Shown: one piece after another, positions 49,690 through 58,057 of the stretch
How positions within the stretch are numbered: the first letter of the stretch is position 1
Layout: every line of letters starts with the position of its first letter
NCBI RefSeq assembly: GCF_016925495.1
Contig: NZ_CP070491.1
Span: 62,001-126,000 of the forward strand
Length of the DNA stretch: 64,000 nt
Direction: 5' to 3'
Source: Methylococcus sp. EFPC2
GTDB taxonomy: Bacteria; Pseudomonadota; Gammaproteobacteria; Methylococcales; Methylococcaceae
Program-made: the position numbers and the translations under genes
The notes under the pieces: model-generated
Seen by the model: only the letters and a program-made list of their open reading frames with translations
Told to the model about the DNA's origin: nothing
Databases searched by the model: none

Positions 49690-50772
49690 ATGGTTATGAC
49701 CGCTAATTCGATCGAAACGATTCATTCCGCCAAGTTCGCCCTGCTGTCAGGTGCGCTGTGCGCCCTCGCTGCGCCCGCCGCTTCGGCCGTCGGGGTCAGC
49801 GTCCAGGAGATCGGTTCTCCGGGGCCGGCGATGCGCATGAGCAGCAACGGCAGAGTGGCCGGTTTTTATGTTGCCAAATGCACGACACTCAGCTCGCAGC
49901 CCAAGCGAACCATTTGTTACAACGCGCCTTGGTTGTTCGACGGTCAACGCGTGAGCAAGCTCAGCGGTCTATGGCCTAGTAATGCAAACGCCATGGCGGT
50001 TGCGGTCAATGACGCGGGTGAGCTGGTTGGCGCAGATCTCACGGGCGCTTGGTTCTATTCAAACGGTAACGTCGACTATGCCGACAGCTCGACCAGCGGT
50101 ACGAGTAGCACCCGATTGGCCGCGCTTAACAATAACGGCGTCGCGGTCGGGATGTCTTACGTTTCCGGCGTCTACCGGCCCGTCACCTATCAGTTTAACG
50201 GGGTCGCTTCGCCTGTCCTAGCCTCCGGATACGCCACCGTCGACATCAACGACGTGGGCATGATCACCGGTTGGTTCAAGAACGGCAATGTCGAGCAAAG
50301 CTTCGTGGCCGATGCCTTAGGCAACATCACCCCGATTCCCAATCTGGACCCCCTCATCAACTGCCGTCCTGCGCGCATCAGTCAGGCCAATAACGGCAAT
50401 GTCTGGGTGGTGGGCAACTGCGCGGGCAATCGGCCTTTCCGCTACGAGCTAACCAGCGGCACCTTGACCGAGTTGAGCTTCGCAGGCAGCAGCAACCTGA
50501 GCGCAGCATCCATCAATAGCCGGGGCGAGGCGGTCGGCAGCGCGGTCAAGCCCGGCGCCTTCGCGCCAGACGGCTACACCGCTCTGGTCTGGTTGAGCGA
50601 TCCGGCCAGTCCAACCGATCTGAACGCAAACCAGGCTTTCGCCCCCGCATCGGCAAAGGGAGTCGCCTGGAACGTTCACGCCACCGACATCAATGAAGCC
50701 GGTACCGTGCTGACCGGCTACAACGATATGAGCGGAAATTTCTACACGTTCCTGTTAACGCTTATTCCTTGA
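49690..50772 (+). CDS. Secreted HAF-repeat-like protein
   Basis: Exported protein (360 aa from the ATG at 49690). The signal is FALLSGALCALAAPAASA. The body has at least six repeats of the HAF extracellular-repeat type, hydrophobic-N-x-x-G-x-hydrophobic-x-G: AVNDAGELVGAD, ALNNNGVAVGMSY, DINDVGMITGWF, NGNVWVVGNC, SINSRGEAVGSAV, DINEAGTVLTGYND. Such proteins are probable surface or secreted beta-propellers of unknown function. It follows the previous gene by 91 bases and precedes a third secreted gene by 22 bases. Confidence 0.72.
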   Translation: MVMTANSIETIHSAKFALLSGALCALAAPAASAVGVSVQEIGSPGPAMRMSSNGRVAGFYVAKCTTLSSQPKRTICYNAPWLFDGQRVSKLSGLWPSNANAMAVAVNDAGELVGADLTGAWFYSNGNVDYADSSTSGTSSTRLAALNNNGVAVGMSYVSGVYRPVTYQFNGVASPVLASGYATVDINDVGMITGWFKNGNVEQSFVADALGNITPIPNLDPLINCRPARISQANNGNVWVVGNCAGNRPFRYELTSGTLTELSFAGSSNLSAASINSRGEAVGSAVKPGAFAPDGYTALVWLSDPASPTDLNANQAFAPASAKGVAWNVHATDINEAGTVLTGYNDMSGNFYTFLLTLIP

Positions 50773-50794
50773 TTAGACAGAGGAAATCAGTGCC

Positions 50795-51262
50795 ATGACT
50801 AACGTCCGCGTCCGTTCCTTTATCCGCGCAGCCGGTGCCGCAATGCTGGTGGTGGCCGCAGCCTCGCCCGGCGCGTCTTACGCCGACGGCTTCCACTTCT
50901 ATAGCATTTGTCGCGCCGATCCAACGGCAAACAAGAACACCGTCACCGTGACCTTGCGTGGCCCGGATGTCCTCAACCCCGACGGCACGACGGTCTCTCA
51001 GACCTTCGCGGACTTGGCAGGCGTAACGGTCAATGCACTGTGGACCTATGTCGACTACCGACAAAACCACGCCGTTTTCAAGTACCGGCAAGACTCCTGC
51101 GTCACTCAAAGTGACGGTTCTTGTACTTTCAACGGCGGAAGTGGACGTGCCCGCTGGCAGCTATCCGAAGTCGTCGGTTACAACCTGAGTTCGCCGGCGT
51201 TCGAAACGGATCCGGCTCAAGCCCCCAACTGCCCGAATACCCTCATGATCGATTTCTGGTGA
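50795..51262 (+). CDS. Small secreted protein, family not recognised
   Basis: Protein of 155 aa with a signal peptide (FIRAAGAAMLVVAAASPGASYA, cleaved near residue 30). The mature part has four Cys (ICRAD, DSCV, SCTF, APNCPN), likely two disulfides, and many Thr, Val and Asp residues, suggesting beta structure. It begins 22 bases after the HAF-repeat gene, so the two are probably co-transcribed. Confidence 0.65.
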   Translation: MTNVRVRSFIRAAGAAMLVVAAASPGASYADGFHFYSICRADPTANKNTVTVTLRGPDVLNPDGTTVSQTFADLAGVTVNALWTYVDYRQNHAVFKYRQDSCVTQSDGSCTFNGGSGRARWQLSEVVGYNLSSPAFETDPAQAPNCPNTLMIDFW

Positions 51263-51428
51263 GCATTCTTGCATCCCGTCGGCGGCGAGACGCGTCAAAC
51301 GGTCCCTATCCTGTCAAGGCATCTATTCCGTCCGCAGCCAGTATGCGCAGGTATTTCTTTTTCTCCAGATCAGGAGCCGGAACCAAAGCCGCGGATTTCC
51401 CCGTTTAGCAAAGAATAGGGGTTTCGTC

Positions 51429-51451
51429 TTTTAAGCTTGAATTTAACTTCA
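51429..51451. repeat. 23-bp motif, right copy
   Basis: Exact match to 47650-47672, same orientation. It lies 88 bases before the ATG at 51539. Confidence 0.7.
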
Positions 51452-51538
51452 GGTTTTATATTACGGACCAGGGAAACAGATCTTCAACCAAGGCTTATAG
51501 GTTCCAGTAACATTTTTCCATAAAGCGAGTTAACAAAT

Positions 51539-52246
51539 ATGAAAAGCACCAACCTTTTATCCGTAGGCGTTGCTGGATTTTTGGCTGTGGCAGTGCAAGG
51601 TGCGCCGGTTTGGGCGGCTACTGGCGTGCAAGTCGGAGCCAGCGGAAAAACCTACGCATCGAGCGGAGTGCAATGTGCCCTCCATCCGACTATAGGCATG
51701 GCGCCCTTGGCAAAGGCTGGGCTATATAACCCGAAACAAAGTTCGACTGCCCTCGTGTCGCTCAATGGCAGCGGTGTAGCCAACGTTACATTCTTTGCTC
51801 CGGACGCCGATGTTTGGCTCGCGAATGGTGCCAACACGGTAGTCGTGGCACTCAATAGGCGCACGGCGGATACTTATGCATTCGACGCTTCATTATCGTA
51901 TCCCGGCCAACCGAATATGTGCATCCCGGATACCTCTGGCAATACCGTGAGTGCTGACCTGGAAACCGCCTTCAGCGGTCGTTCATCCGCCACCGTGACA
52001 CCGGGTTGCGCATGGAATCCACTCACCGGTGGGCCGCAGCCCTATATAAACCTTTTTGACAACGGTGCTTACCTACTGAATGTTTCCGTCAATAACGTGC
52101 CGCTGACGCAGCTTAACGGCACAACCCGCCGGCATACCCCCGTTTTTCTTAGCGCTGGTCTGAACGTCATCTCAGCCGCCTATGGCGCCCTATCTACCGA
52201 CTATTACGTACGCGACGGTGGCGATGGCACCTGTGTATTACCGTAG
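51539..52246 (+). CDS. Secreted protein, family not recognised
   Basis: Protein of 235 aa with a signal peptide (LLSVGVAGFLAVAVQGAPVWA, cleaved near residue 27). Four Cys in the mature part (VQCAL, NMCIP, PGCAW, GTCVL). The composition is rich in Ala, Val, Asn and Thr with alternating hydrophobics, suggesting a beta-rich fold (SSTALVSLNGSGVANVTFFA). Codon use is less GC-rich than that of the flanking housekeeping genes. Last member of the secreted block. Confidence 0.65.
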   Translation: MKSTNLLSVGVAGFLAVAVQGAPVWAATGVQVGASGKTYASSGVQCALHPTIGMAPLAKAGLYNPKQSSTALVSLNGSGVANVTFFAPDADVWLANGANTVVVALNRRTADTYAFDASLSYPGQPNMCIPDTSGNTVSADLETAFSGRSSATVTPGCAWNPLTGGPQPYINLFDNGAYLLNVSVNNVPLTQLNGTTRRHTPVFLSAGLNVISAAYGALSTDYYVRDGGDGTCVLP

Positions 52247-52591
52247 GCAGCGGGTAGCGTAACCTGTAAGAGCAAGGCATCCCCCCTGTAATGATTTGGA
52301 TGCGGGTGCCTTGCTGCCCTGATTTCCTGGGTTTGTGCAAGGTCGCTTCGGGGCGGTTTGGCTCAACTGCGCATCCTGTGCCATCGCCATGTCCGGTTTC
52401 TTTCTCGCCGCTATGTCGCACGATGACCTTGCCTTCGGCATAGCGGCCTTGCGGCGTTAGTACCTCTCCACCCAGGCTTTGAACCCGGGTTTGATTTCCG
52501 TTTGCTTTCCTCCCTGGGCATCTCGTTGCCCAGGGCCTAATCCCCCGGCCGAATTTGGGCGCCGATTCAGCTTATCTACGAAACCACGAAA
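52247..52591. other. Intergenic region with two hairpins
   Basis: About 345 bases. A 9-bp stem AGCAAGGCA / TGCCTTGCT near 52272-52313 may end the secreted-gene transcript, though no T-run follows. A second stem CCCTGGGCA / TGCCCAGGG lies near 52515-52538, close to the 3' end of plsY on the other strand. No gene seen. Confidence 0.45.
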
Positions 52592-53185
52592 TCAGGACTT
52601 CTTCTGACCTATGCGGCTTTCCTCGCCCTTGAGGATGCGGCGGATGTTGTCCTGGTGGCGCCAGATCAGCAGCACGCTCATGACTACCGTCACGCCGACC
52701 AGCGCGGGTGAACCCACCAGCGCCCATACATAGGCCGGCGCCAGGGCCGCGGCGACCAGGGCCGCGAGCGAAGATATGCGGCTGAGCCAGGCTACCACCA
52801 GCCAGGTCCCCAGGACGGCCAAGCCTATGGTCCAGGAAAAGCCGCCCAGCACGCCCAGCGCGGTCGCCACGCCCTTGCCGCCCTTGAAGCCGAAAAAGAC
52901 CGGATAGAGATGGCCGAGGAAGGCCGCCAGCCCCACCGCCGCCAGGATTTCTGCGGAAACACCCAAACTCACCGCGATCAATACCGGGATCAGGCCTTTC
53001 AGCGCGTCGCCCAGCAGGGTGATGATGGCCGCCTTCTTGCCGCCCAGACGCAGGACATTGGTCGCCCCCGGATTCTTCGAGCCCTGCTCTCGCGGGTCGG
53101 GCAGGCCCATCAGCCGGCTGACGATGACCGCGCTGGAGACGGAACCCAACAGATAGGCGGCAGGAACGAGCAGCCATAGCGACAT
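52592..53185 (-). CDS. plsY: Glycerol-3-phosphate acyltransferase PlsY
   Basis: Membrane enzyme (197 aa) that acylates glycerol 3-phosphate with acyl phosphate, the first step of phospholipid synthesis. Family motifs: [39 protein letters not shown] and [13 protein letters not shown]. Five to seven hydrophobic segments. Divergent from folB, a common gammaproteobacterial arrangement. Confidence 0.96.
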   Translation of the reverse strand: MSLWLLVPAAYLLGSVSSAVIVSRLMGLPDPREQGSKNPGATNVLRLGGKKAAIITLLGDALKGLIPVLIAVSLGVSAEILAAVGLAAFLGHLYPVFFGFKGGKGVATALGVLGGFSWTIGLAVLGTWLVVAWLSRISSLAALVAAALAPAYVWALVGSPALVGVTVVMSVLLIWRHQDNIRRILKGEESRIGQKKS

Positions 53186-53281
53186 GAATTTCTCCGGATG
53201 GTTTAAGAGTGGGCGCGCGGCTTGTCCCGCCGCGGGGGTTTGTGATAACTATGCCGCCCACTTTGACTCTGTGAACGAACG

Positions 53282-53647
53282 ATGGACATTATATTTCTGC
53301 GCGGCCTGCATATCGATACGATCATAGGCATCTATGACTGGGAGCGGGTGACCCGCCAGACCGTGGTGCTCGACCTGGAAATGGGTACGGACATCCGCAA
53401 GGCCGCGGCCAGCGATGCCATCGAAGACACCCTGGATTACAAGGCGGTGTCCAAGCGCGTCATTTCCTTCGTCGAGGAGTCCGGTTTCTTCCTGGTTGAA
53501 ACCCTGGCCGAGCGCATCACCGATATCATCCGCCAGGAGTTTGGCGTACCCTGGGTCAGGCTGACCCTGAACAAGAAAGGCGCGATCAGCGGCGCCAGCG
53601 ACGTGGGCATCATCATCGAACGCGGAGATAAATCCGGCCATGCCTGA
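53282..53647 (+). CDS. folB: Dihydroneopterin aldolase
   Basis: Folate pathway enzyme (121 aa) that cleaves dihydroneopterin to the hydroxymethyl pterin used by FolK. MDIIFLRGLHIDTIIGIYDWE, then TLDYKAVSKRV and VETLAERI, are the family blocks; the Glu in VETLAE and the C-terminal Lys in LNKKGAI are the active-site positions. It overlaps folK by 8 bases. Confidence 0.95.
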   Translation: MDIIFLRGLHIDTIIGIYDWERVTRQTVVLDLEMGTDIRKAAASDAIEDTLDYKAVSKRVISFVEESGFFLVETLAERITDIIRQEFGVPWVRLTLNKKGAISGASDVGIIIERGDKSGHA

Positions 53648-54152
53648 AGTCTTTGTGAGTCTGGGCAGCAACGTGGAACGCGACCGGCACGTCCCGGCCG
53701 TCCTGCGCGAGTTGGGCAGCCTGTTCGGCCCCCTGACCCTGTCGAGCGTATATGAAAGCGAGGCCGTGGGTTTCCAGGGCGATCCTTTCTACAACCTGGT
53801 GCTGGCGTTTCATACCGAACGGCCGCCGCAGGATGTCGCTCGCGCGCTTTCCGAACTGGAAACGCTGCACGGCCGCACCCGCGACAGCCAGAAGTTCGCC
53901 CCGCGTCCCCTGGATCTGGATTTGATCCTCTACGGCGACGAAATCATCAGCGAAGGGAAGCTGCGCGTTCCGCGCGCGGATCTGACCGAATACGCCTTCA
54001 TGCTGGAGCCCATGGCCGAGATCGCGCCGGACCGCGTGCATCCGGTGCTAGGCAAGACCTATCGTGATCTCTGGGCCGCCTATGACAAGGGCAAGGCCAA
54101 ACAACAGCGCATCGTTCCACCCTGGCAGACCGAGCCGCAGGAGGCCCCGTGA
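53640..54152 (+). CDS. folK: HPPK, 2-amino-4-hydroxy-6-hydroxymethyldihydropteridine pyrophosphokinase
   Basis: Transfers pyrophosphate from ATP to the pterin made by FolB (170 aa). VFVSLGSNVERDRH, SSVYESEAVGFQGDPFYNLV and FAPRPLDLDLILYGDEII are standard; the two Asp of LDLDL bind magnesium. It lies between folB and gpx, overlapping both (8 and 4 bases). Confidence 0.96.
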   Translation: MPEVFVSLGSNVERDRHVPAVLRELGSLFGPLTLSSVYESEAVGFQGDPFYNLVLAFHTERPPQDVARALSELETLHGRTRDSQKFAPRPLDLDLILYGDEIISEGKLRVPRADLTEYAFMLEPMAEIAPDRVHPVLGKTYRDLWAAYDKGKAKQQRIVPPWQTEPQEAP

Positions 54153-54634
54153 GCAAACCGATATACGCGTTCAAGATTCCCGGCCTAACCGGCGGAGAGC
54201 TGAATTTCGCCGATTTCCGGGGCAAGGTGCTGCTGCTGGTCAACACCGCCAGCCAGTGCGGATTCACGCCGCAATACGCGGGACTGGAAGCGCTGCACAA
54301 GAAATACCGGGACCGAGGCCTGGTCGTCATCGGCTTTCCCTGCAACCAGTTCGGCGCCCAGGAGCCGGGCGATGCGCAAGCCATCGCCGCATTCTGCGAG
54401 AGCCACTATGGCGTGACTTTTCCCTTGACCGAAAAGATCGACGTCAACGGACCCAACGCCCACCCGATCTATCAATACCTCACCGGCGCGAAACCCGGCG
54501 TGCTGGGCACCGAGGCGATCAAATGGAACTTCACCAAGTTCCTCGTCGACCGCGAAGGTGAAGTGGTCGAACGCTACGCCTCCACCACCTCGCCGGAATC
54601 CATCGAAGCCGACATCGAGCGCAGTCTCGGCTGA
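54149..54634 (+). CDS. Glutathione peroxidase-family peroxidase
   Basis: Thiol peroxidase (161 aa) beginning at GTG in a GTGA overlap with folK. The active site is LLVNTASQCGFTPQYAGLEAL with Cys in place of selenocysteine. FPCNQFGAQEPG holds the Gln and the second Cys of the thioredoxin-dependent kind, and IKWNFTKFLVDREG the Trp. It probably reduces lipid or hydrogen peroxides, recycled by thioredoxin rather than glutathione (family inference). Downstream of folate genes by position only. Confidence 0.92.
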   Translation: MSKPIYAFKIPGLTGGELNFADFRGKVLLLVNTASQCGFTPQYAGLEALHKKYRDRGLVVIGFPCNQFGAQEPGDAQAIAAFCESHYGVTFPLTEKIDVNGPNAHPIYQYLTGAKPGVLGTEAIKWNFTKFLVDREGEVVERYASTTSPESIEADIERSLG

Positions 54635-54661
54635 CTATGGGGCAAAACCGCCGAGGGTAGG

Positions 54662-54688
54662 GGCGGATGCCCGCCAGGGCGATCCGCC
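54662..54688. repeat. REP-like element, shared with 61975-62001
   Basis: GGCGGATGCCCGCCAGGGCG and seven following bases. The reverse complement is found exactly at 61975-62001. Ends GGCGGAT and ATCCGCC pair. It lies downstream of gpx, as the other copy lies downstream of mxaI. The 54635-54914 gap otherwise holds no gene. Confidence 0.8.
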
Positions 54689-54914
54689 AATCAGGCAGCG
54701 AATAATAACCGTCTGAATGGCTTTCGCACCGGTCCTAGTCAAGCCATGGATGGGGTATCTTGTCCCGCTCCCATACGGCGGAATCTGATAGAGCCGGTTC
54801 CGTGTTACGGCCTTGCAAAATTGGAGGAGTCCGTATACGCCTTACGGCATTAGCAAGCGCGAATTTTTGCCGACCGACAATGTTGCTGATTTCCCCGGGT
54901 CTATCGTGGCCTAC

Positions 54915-56099
54915 CTATGGATTCAGTGTGGGCATGATCCGCTTCATAAAGCCATCAAAAAGGGGAACCGTGAATGCCGTATCGCCATGGGACGGGCTAT
55001 AGACCATGCCTTTTTCGATCAGCCGGCTACGGACGGGCGCGACGGCAGTGATCTTCTTGCCGAGAATTTCAGCAATATCGCCAGACCGATGCGGACCGGG
55101 GCCGAGTTCCGCCATGGCGCGCATATAGCGCTTCTCGGCGGGCGTTAGTCGATCGAAGCGGACACGAAAAAAGCTCGCGTCTAACTCGGCCAGTGCCACT
55201 TCAGTCGCTCGAACGGCGTCCCTCTGAGTGATGGGTGAAGTGTCGGCCTCTTCCCAGGCATGCTTACCCCACTCCTGCAGGAAGTAAGGGTAGCCTTCTG
55301 TGCGGAAAAGAATTTCCTCAATGGCATCGTCAGCGAACTCGACCTCTTCACTTTCGGCCGGCACACAGAGGGCGCGCCTCGCCGCGTCGCGTTCGAGGGG
55401 GCCAATCGGTACGAATTCAAAAAGGCGTTCCGCGTAGGATTTCGCCCGCCCCATTTGTGCCAGGAGCTGAGGCAAACCGGCTGCTACCATGGTGATAGGT
55501 AGCTGATTTTGATTGGCTCGGTGTAAAGCGCTGATGAGTGCGGCCAGTTGTTCTTCGGGGATATATTGCAGCTCGTCAATGAACATGACGACGGCCGTTT
55601 TGTCCTCTGCAGCGGCTTCGCCGACTGTAAGTAGAAGATCGGTTAGATCAGTTTCCAGATCACCGCTGTCGGCAAGCCCTGGCAGGGATTCGAAGTCGAC
55701 GCTGAATTCGACATCCTCGTATTTCAGTTTCGCCGCCTTGGTAAACCCAGCCAGGGCTCGGAGTGCTTTCTGTAACGCGGTCTTGGCGGCGGCGCCGCGG
55801 CTCAGGCGGATGAGCGTCGTGCGCAACGCCGGCCCGAGTACGGAGGGTAATGAGCGGTCTTCAGGTGCCTCGAAACCCACGGGCACAAAGCCCTCCCGTT
55901 CCGAGGCTTGACGAATACGTTGCAGAAGGACAGTTTTACCGACCCCGCGTAGCCCGTATAAGACGACACTGCGTGCAGCACGACCCGCTCGTATTCGGTC
56001 GAGTGCGATCGACGCACGTTCGATGATCTCGTCTCGACCGGCCAGTTCGGGCGGTGGCGTGCCGGCGCCCGGTGCGTATGGGTTGCGTCTTGGGTCCAT
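54915..56099 (-). CDS. Orphan AAA+ ATPase with winged-helix-like C-terminus
   Basis: P-loop ATPase (394 aa) of the ORC/Cdc6- or STAND-like AAA+ group. Walker A is YGLRGVGKT near residues 48-56 and Walker B is VVMFIDELQYIPEE near residue 170; a sensor-type ITMVAAGLPQLL follows. The C-terminal 90 residues (FDRLTPAEKRYMRAMAELG, RSGDIAEILGKKITAVAPVRS) look like a winged helix. The N-terminus PRRNPYAPGAG..PELAGRDE is typical of this family in bacteria. No partner gene is adjacent. The AT-rich start region suggests acquired DNA. Function unknown; a role in mobile-DNA or stress biology is possible. Confidence 0.75.
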   Translation of the reverse strand: MDPRRNPYAPGAGTPPPELAGRDEIIERASIALDRIRAGRAARSVVLYGLRGVGKTVLLQRIRQASEREGFVPVGFEAPEDRSLPSVLGPALRTTLIRLSRGAAAKTALQKALRALAGFTKAAKLKYEDVEFSVDFESLPGLADSGDLETDLTDLLLTVGEAAAEDKTAVVMFIDELQYIPEEQLAALISALHRANQNQLPITMVAAGLPQLLAQMGRAKSYAERLFEFVPIGPLERDAARRALCVPAESEEVEFADDAIEEILFRTEGYPYFLQEWGKHAWEEADTSPITQRDAVRATEVALAELDASFFRVRFDRLTPAEKRYMRAMAELGPGPHRSGDIAEILGKKITAVAPVRSRLIEKGMVYSPSHGDTAFTVPLFDGFMKRIMPTLNP

Positions 56100-56312
56100 G
56101 TTTATATGGAAGTAAACAGATTTTAGCGTTTATTGATAATACTAGATAACTTCATTATAAACTGCTGTCAAGCCTGTCCGATGCGACCTGCCTGTAAAGG
56201 GCGGACTGTGTTTCCATCGAGAGGCGAGCCCGGATGCTGTATTGATGGGACAGATCGCTGGGCCTCAAGCCGCAATGCCGATATCTGAACGTGTGGGCGG
56301 AATGGCGCTCAC

Positions 56313-56665
56313 TCAATGCTTGATGAGCCCTATCTGATAAGCCAGCCTGACCATCTCGGCGCTGGTGTTCACGGCGAGTTTGCCCTTGATCAGAGTCGCG
56401 TAGGTGGACACGGTCTTGAGCCCCAGGCGCAGTTCTTCGGCGACTTCGCGGGTGGTGTAGCCGCGCGCCAGCAGGCAGAAGATGTCGAATTCGCGCGCCG
56501 ACAGGCTGTTGAGCACGCTCATGGCGTCGTTGCCGGTGGCCTTGGACAGCGCCCGGCGCTGGGCGATCTCCGGCTCTATGTAGCGCTGGCCGACCGGCTT
56601 CCACCAGGATGTTTGGCACGCACCACGGCATGGTCATAGACCAGCAATATCCGGGTGGTCTTCAT
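56313..56665 (-). pseudogene. Broken NarL/LuxR-family response regulator
   Basis: Reading from 56665 on the minus strand gives MKTTRILLVYDHAVVRA, the start of a NarL-type receiver, but the usual acidic pair is YD and the frame ends at a stop within 30 codons. About 90 residues of the receiver (including the phospho-acceptor Asp) are missing; a fragment NILVEA and then, in another frame, GQRYIEPEIAQ follow. The helix-turn-helix domain is intact from the ATG at 56522 (LSAREFDIFCLLARGYTTRE, VSTYATLIKGKL) to the stop at 56313. A free 69-residue HTH could still be translated. Methanotroph MxaB regulators belong to this family, so this may be a decayed mxaB, by inference from location. Confidence 0.78.
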
Positions 56666-56803
56666 TGCAATTTTCCTCTCGGGGAATATTTCAGGGCATC
56701 CCTAAGGAATCCTGCCCGTCTCGTCGTCTTGTTCGGGGCGTTGCATCGGCTTACGTTGATGATGCCGCCGCTGGGGCGGTTTAGTCGTCTACCGAGGTAA
56801 GCC

Positions 56804-56878
56804 ATGAAATGGGAAACCCCCGCCTACATCGATCTGCGCTTCGGCTTCGAAGTCACGATGTATATCCATAACCGCTGA
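56804..56878 (+). CDS. pqqA: PQQ precursor peptide PqqA
   Basis: Ribosomal precursor of pyrroloquinoline quinone, 24 aa. It starts MKWETPAYIDLR and contains the obligatory FEVTMY core, in which Glu16 and Tyr20 are cross-linked by PqqE and become the cofactor. A CCGAGGTAA ribosome site lies 4 bases before the ATG. No pqqB-E genes follow; two strong hairpins and then a PQQ-associated propeller gene do. It is the cofactor source for the methanol dehydrogenase downstream. The gene is easily missed because it is so short. Confidence 0.93.
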   Translation: MKWETPAYIDLRFGFEVTMYIHNR

Positions 56879-56895
56879 GCGATCGGCGTTTCCGG

Positions 56896-56952
56896 AACCG
56901 CTGCCACAGCGGTTTCTCTGCGTGTTCGCGGAGCGGCGGGCGTTCCCGCCGC
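56896..56952 (+). other. Two hairpins downstream of pqqA
   Basis: First stem AACCGCTG / CAGCGGTT (56896-56914, 3-base loop); second stem GCGGCGGG / CCCGCCGC (56933-56952, CGTT loop). Neither is followed by a T-run, so they could stabilise a short abundant pqqA message or act as weak terminators. Stem-loops after pqqA are known in other PQQ producers. Confidence 0.65.
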
Positions 56953-57042
56953 CGCGATTTCCCTGTCCTTCGGTCCAATGCCGCCACTTCCGCGCCGCCC
57001 TTTCAGGCGGACGGCGGTAGCGCCTGCCTGTCAATACGCCTT

Positions 57043-58029
57043 ATGAAAAGAAACCTGTTGTTCCTAAGCCTGATTTCCTTGATCGGCGCGGCCCGTGCCG
57101 ATGTCGTTTATGTCAGCCTCGAGAAAGACGACGCGATCGCCGTTCTCGATGGTCTCAGCGGCGAACTCAAACGCACCGTCAAGCTCGGCAAGCGCCCGCA
57201 TGGCCTCGCGCTGAGTCCCGACTATTCCCGTCTGTATGTGGCCAATGCGGGAGAAAATGCCATCGGCGTCCTGGACGCCGCGAGTCTGAAGCCCATAGGC
57301 GCTTTACCCGCGCTCAAAGACCCCAAGGTCTTCGCTCTAACGCCCGACGGCAAACGGCTGTTCGTCAGCAACGACGACGAGCAAAAGCTCGCGGTCATAG
57401 ATATCGCGCAAAACAGCATCGTCAAGCAGATACCCGTCGCCATCGAGCCCGAAGGCGTTACCGCCAGCCCCGACGGCCGCTGGATCATCAATACCAGCGA
57501 GAGCGGCAACGTGGCGCAGTGGATCGATACGCAAAGCCTGGAGATCGTCGACCGCACGCCGGCAGACGGCCGTCCCCGTTCGTCCAGGTTTACCGATGAC
57601 GGCCTGCAGCTTTGGGTCAGCTCGGAGACCGGCGGCACCGTGAGCGTCATCGACACGGCCAGCCGCAGTCTGGTGAAGAAACTGGAGTTCAAGTTGCCTG
57701 GCGTCGCTCCCGGCCTGGTCAAGCCGGTGGGCATACGCATTGACAAACAGCGGCGCTACGCCTACGTGGCCTTGGGCCGGGCCGATAGGGTGGCGGTGGT
57801 GGACGCGCAGAAGCTGGAGGTGCTGAGCTACATCGAGGTAGGCAAGCGGGTCTGGTTCCTGGAGTTTTCCCCGGACCAGAAGCGCCTTTACGCCGTCAAC
57901 GGCCTGAGCGACGACCTGTCCATCATCGACCTTGATCAGCGCAGGACGGTCAAGACCGTCGCCGTCGGCCACGCTCCCTGGGGTATCGCCGTCAGGCCGG
58001 AAAGTATGGGACAGGCTAAGGCCGAATAG
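57043..58029 (+). CDS. PQQ-associated YVTN beta-propeller protein
   Basis: Exported protein (328 aa) with a signal peptide (LLFLSLISLIGAARA) and seven YVTN-type propeller repeats: DDAIAVLDGLSGELKRTVKLG, RLYVANAGENAIGVLDAASL, RLFVSNDDEQKLAVIDIAQN, WIINTSESGNVAQWIDTQSL, and so on. It matches the family annotated as PQQ-dependent catabolism-associated beta-propeller proteins. These occur beside PQQ dehydrogenases; the exact role is not known. It lies between pqqA and mxaF, with its own terminator. Confidence 0.85.
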   Translation: MKRNLLFLSLISLIGAARADVVYVSLEKDDAIAVLDGLSGELKRTVKLGKRPHGLALSPDYSRLYVANAGENAIGVLDAASLKPIGALPALKDPKVFALTPDGKRLFVSNDDEQKLAVIDIAQNSIVKQIPVAIEPEGVTASPDGRWIINTSESGNVAQWIDTQSLEIVDRTPADGRPRSSRFTDDGLQLWVSSETGGTVSVIDTASRSLVKKLEFKLPGVAPGLVKPVGIRIDKQRRYAYVALGRADRVAVVDAQKLEVLSYIEVGKRVWFLEFSPDQKRLYAVNGLSDDLSIIDLDQRRTVKTVAVGHAPWGIAVRPESMGQAKAE

Positions 58030-58057
58030 CGTACGGCCAACCTTCAAAGCCGACACG

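Noticed and set aside
54149-54634. Selenocysteine-containing glutathione peroxidase
   Set aside because: The active-site codon is TGC (Cys) in SQCGFT; no internal TGA.
56616-56634. Sigma-54-like TTGGCACGCACCACGGC on the plus strand pointing to pqqA
   Set aside because: The -24 part is perfect, but the GC needed 10 bases later is displaced to 12, and the sequence lies in the remnant of a coding region.
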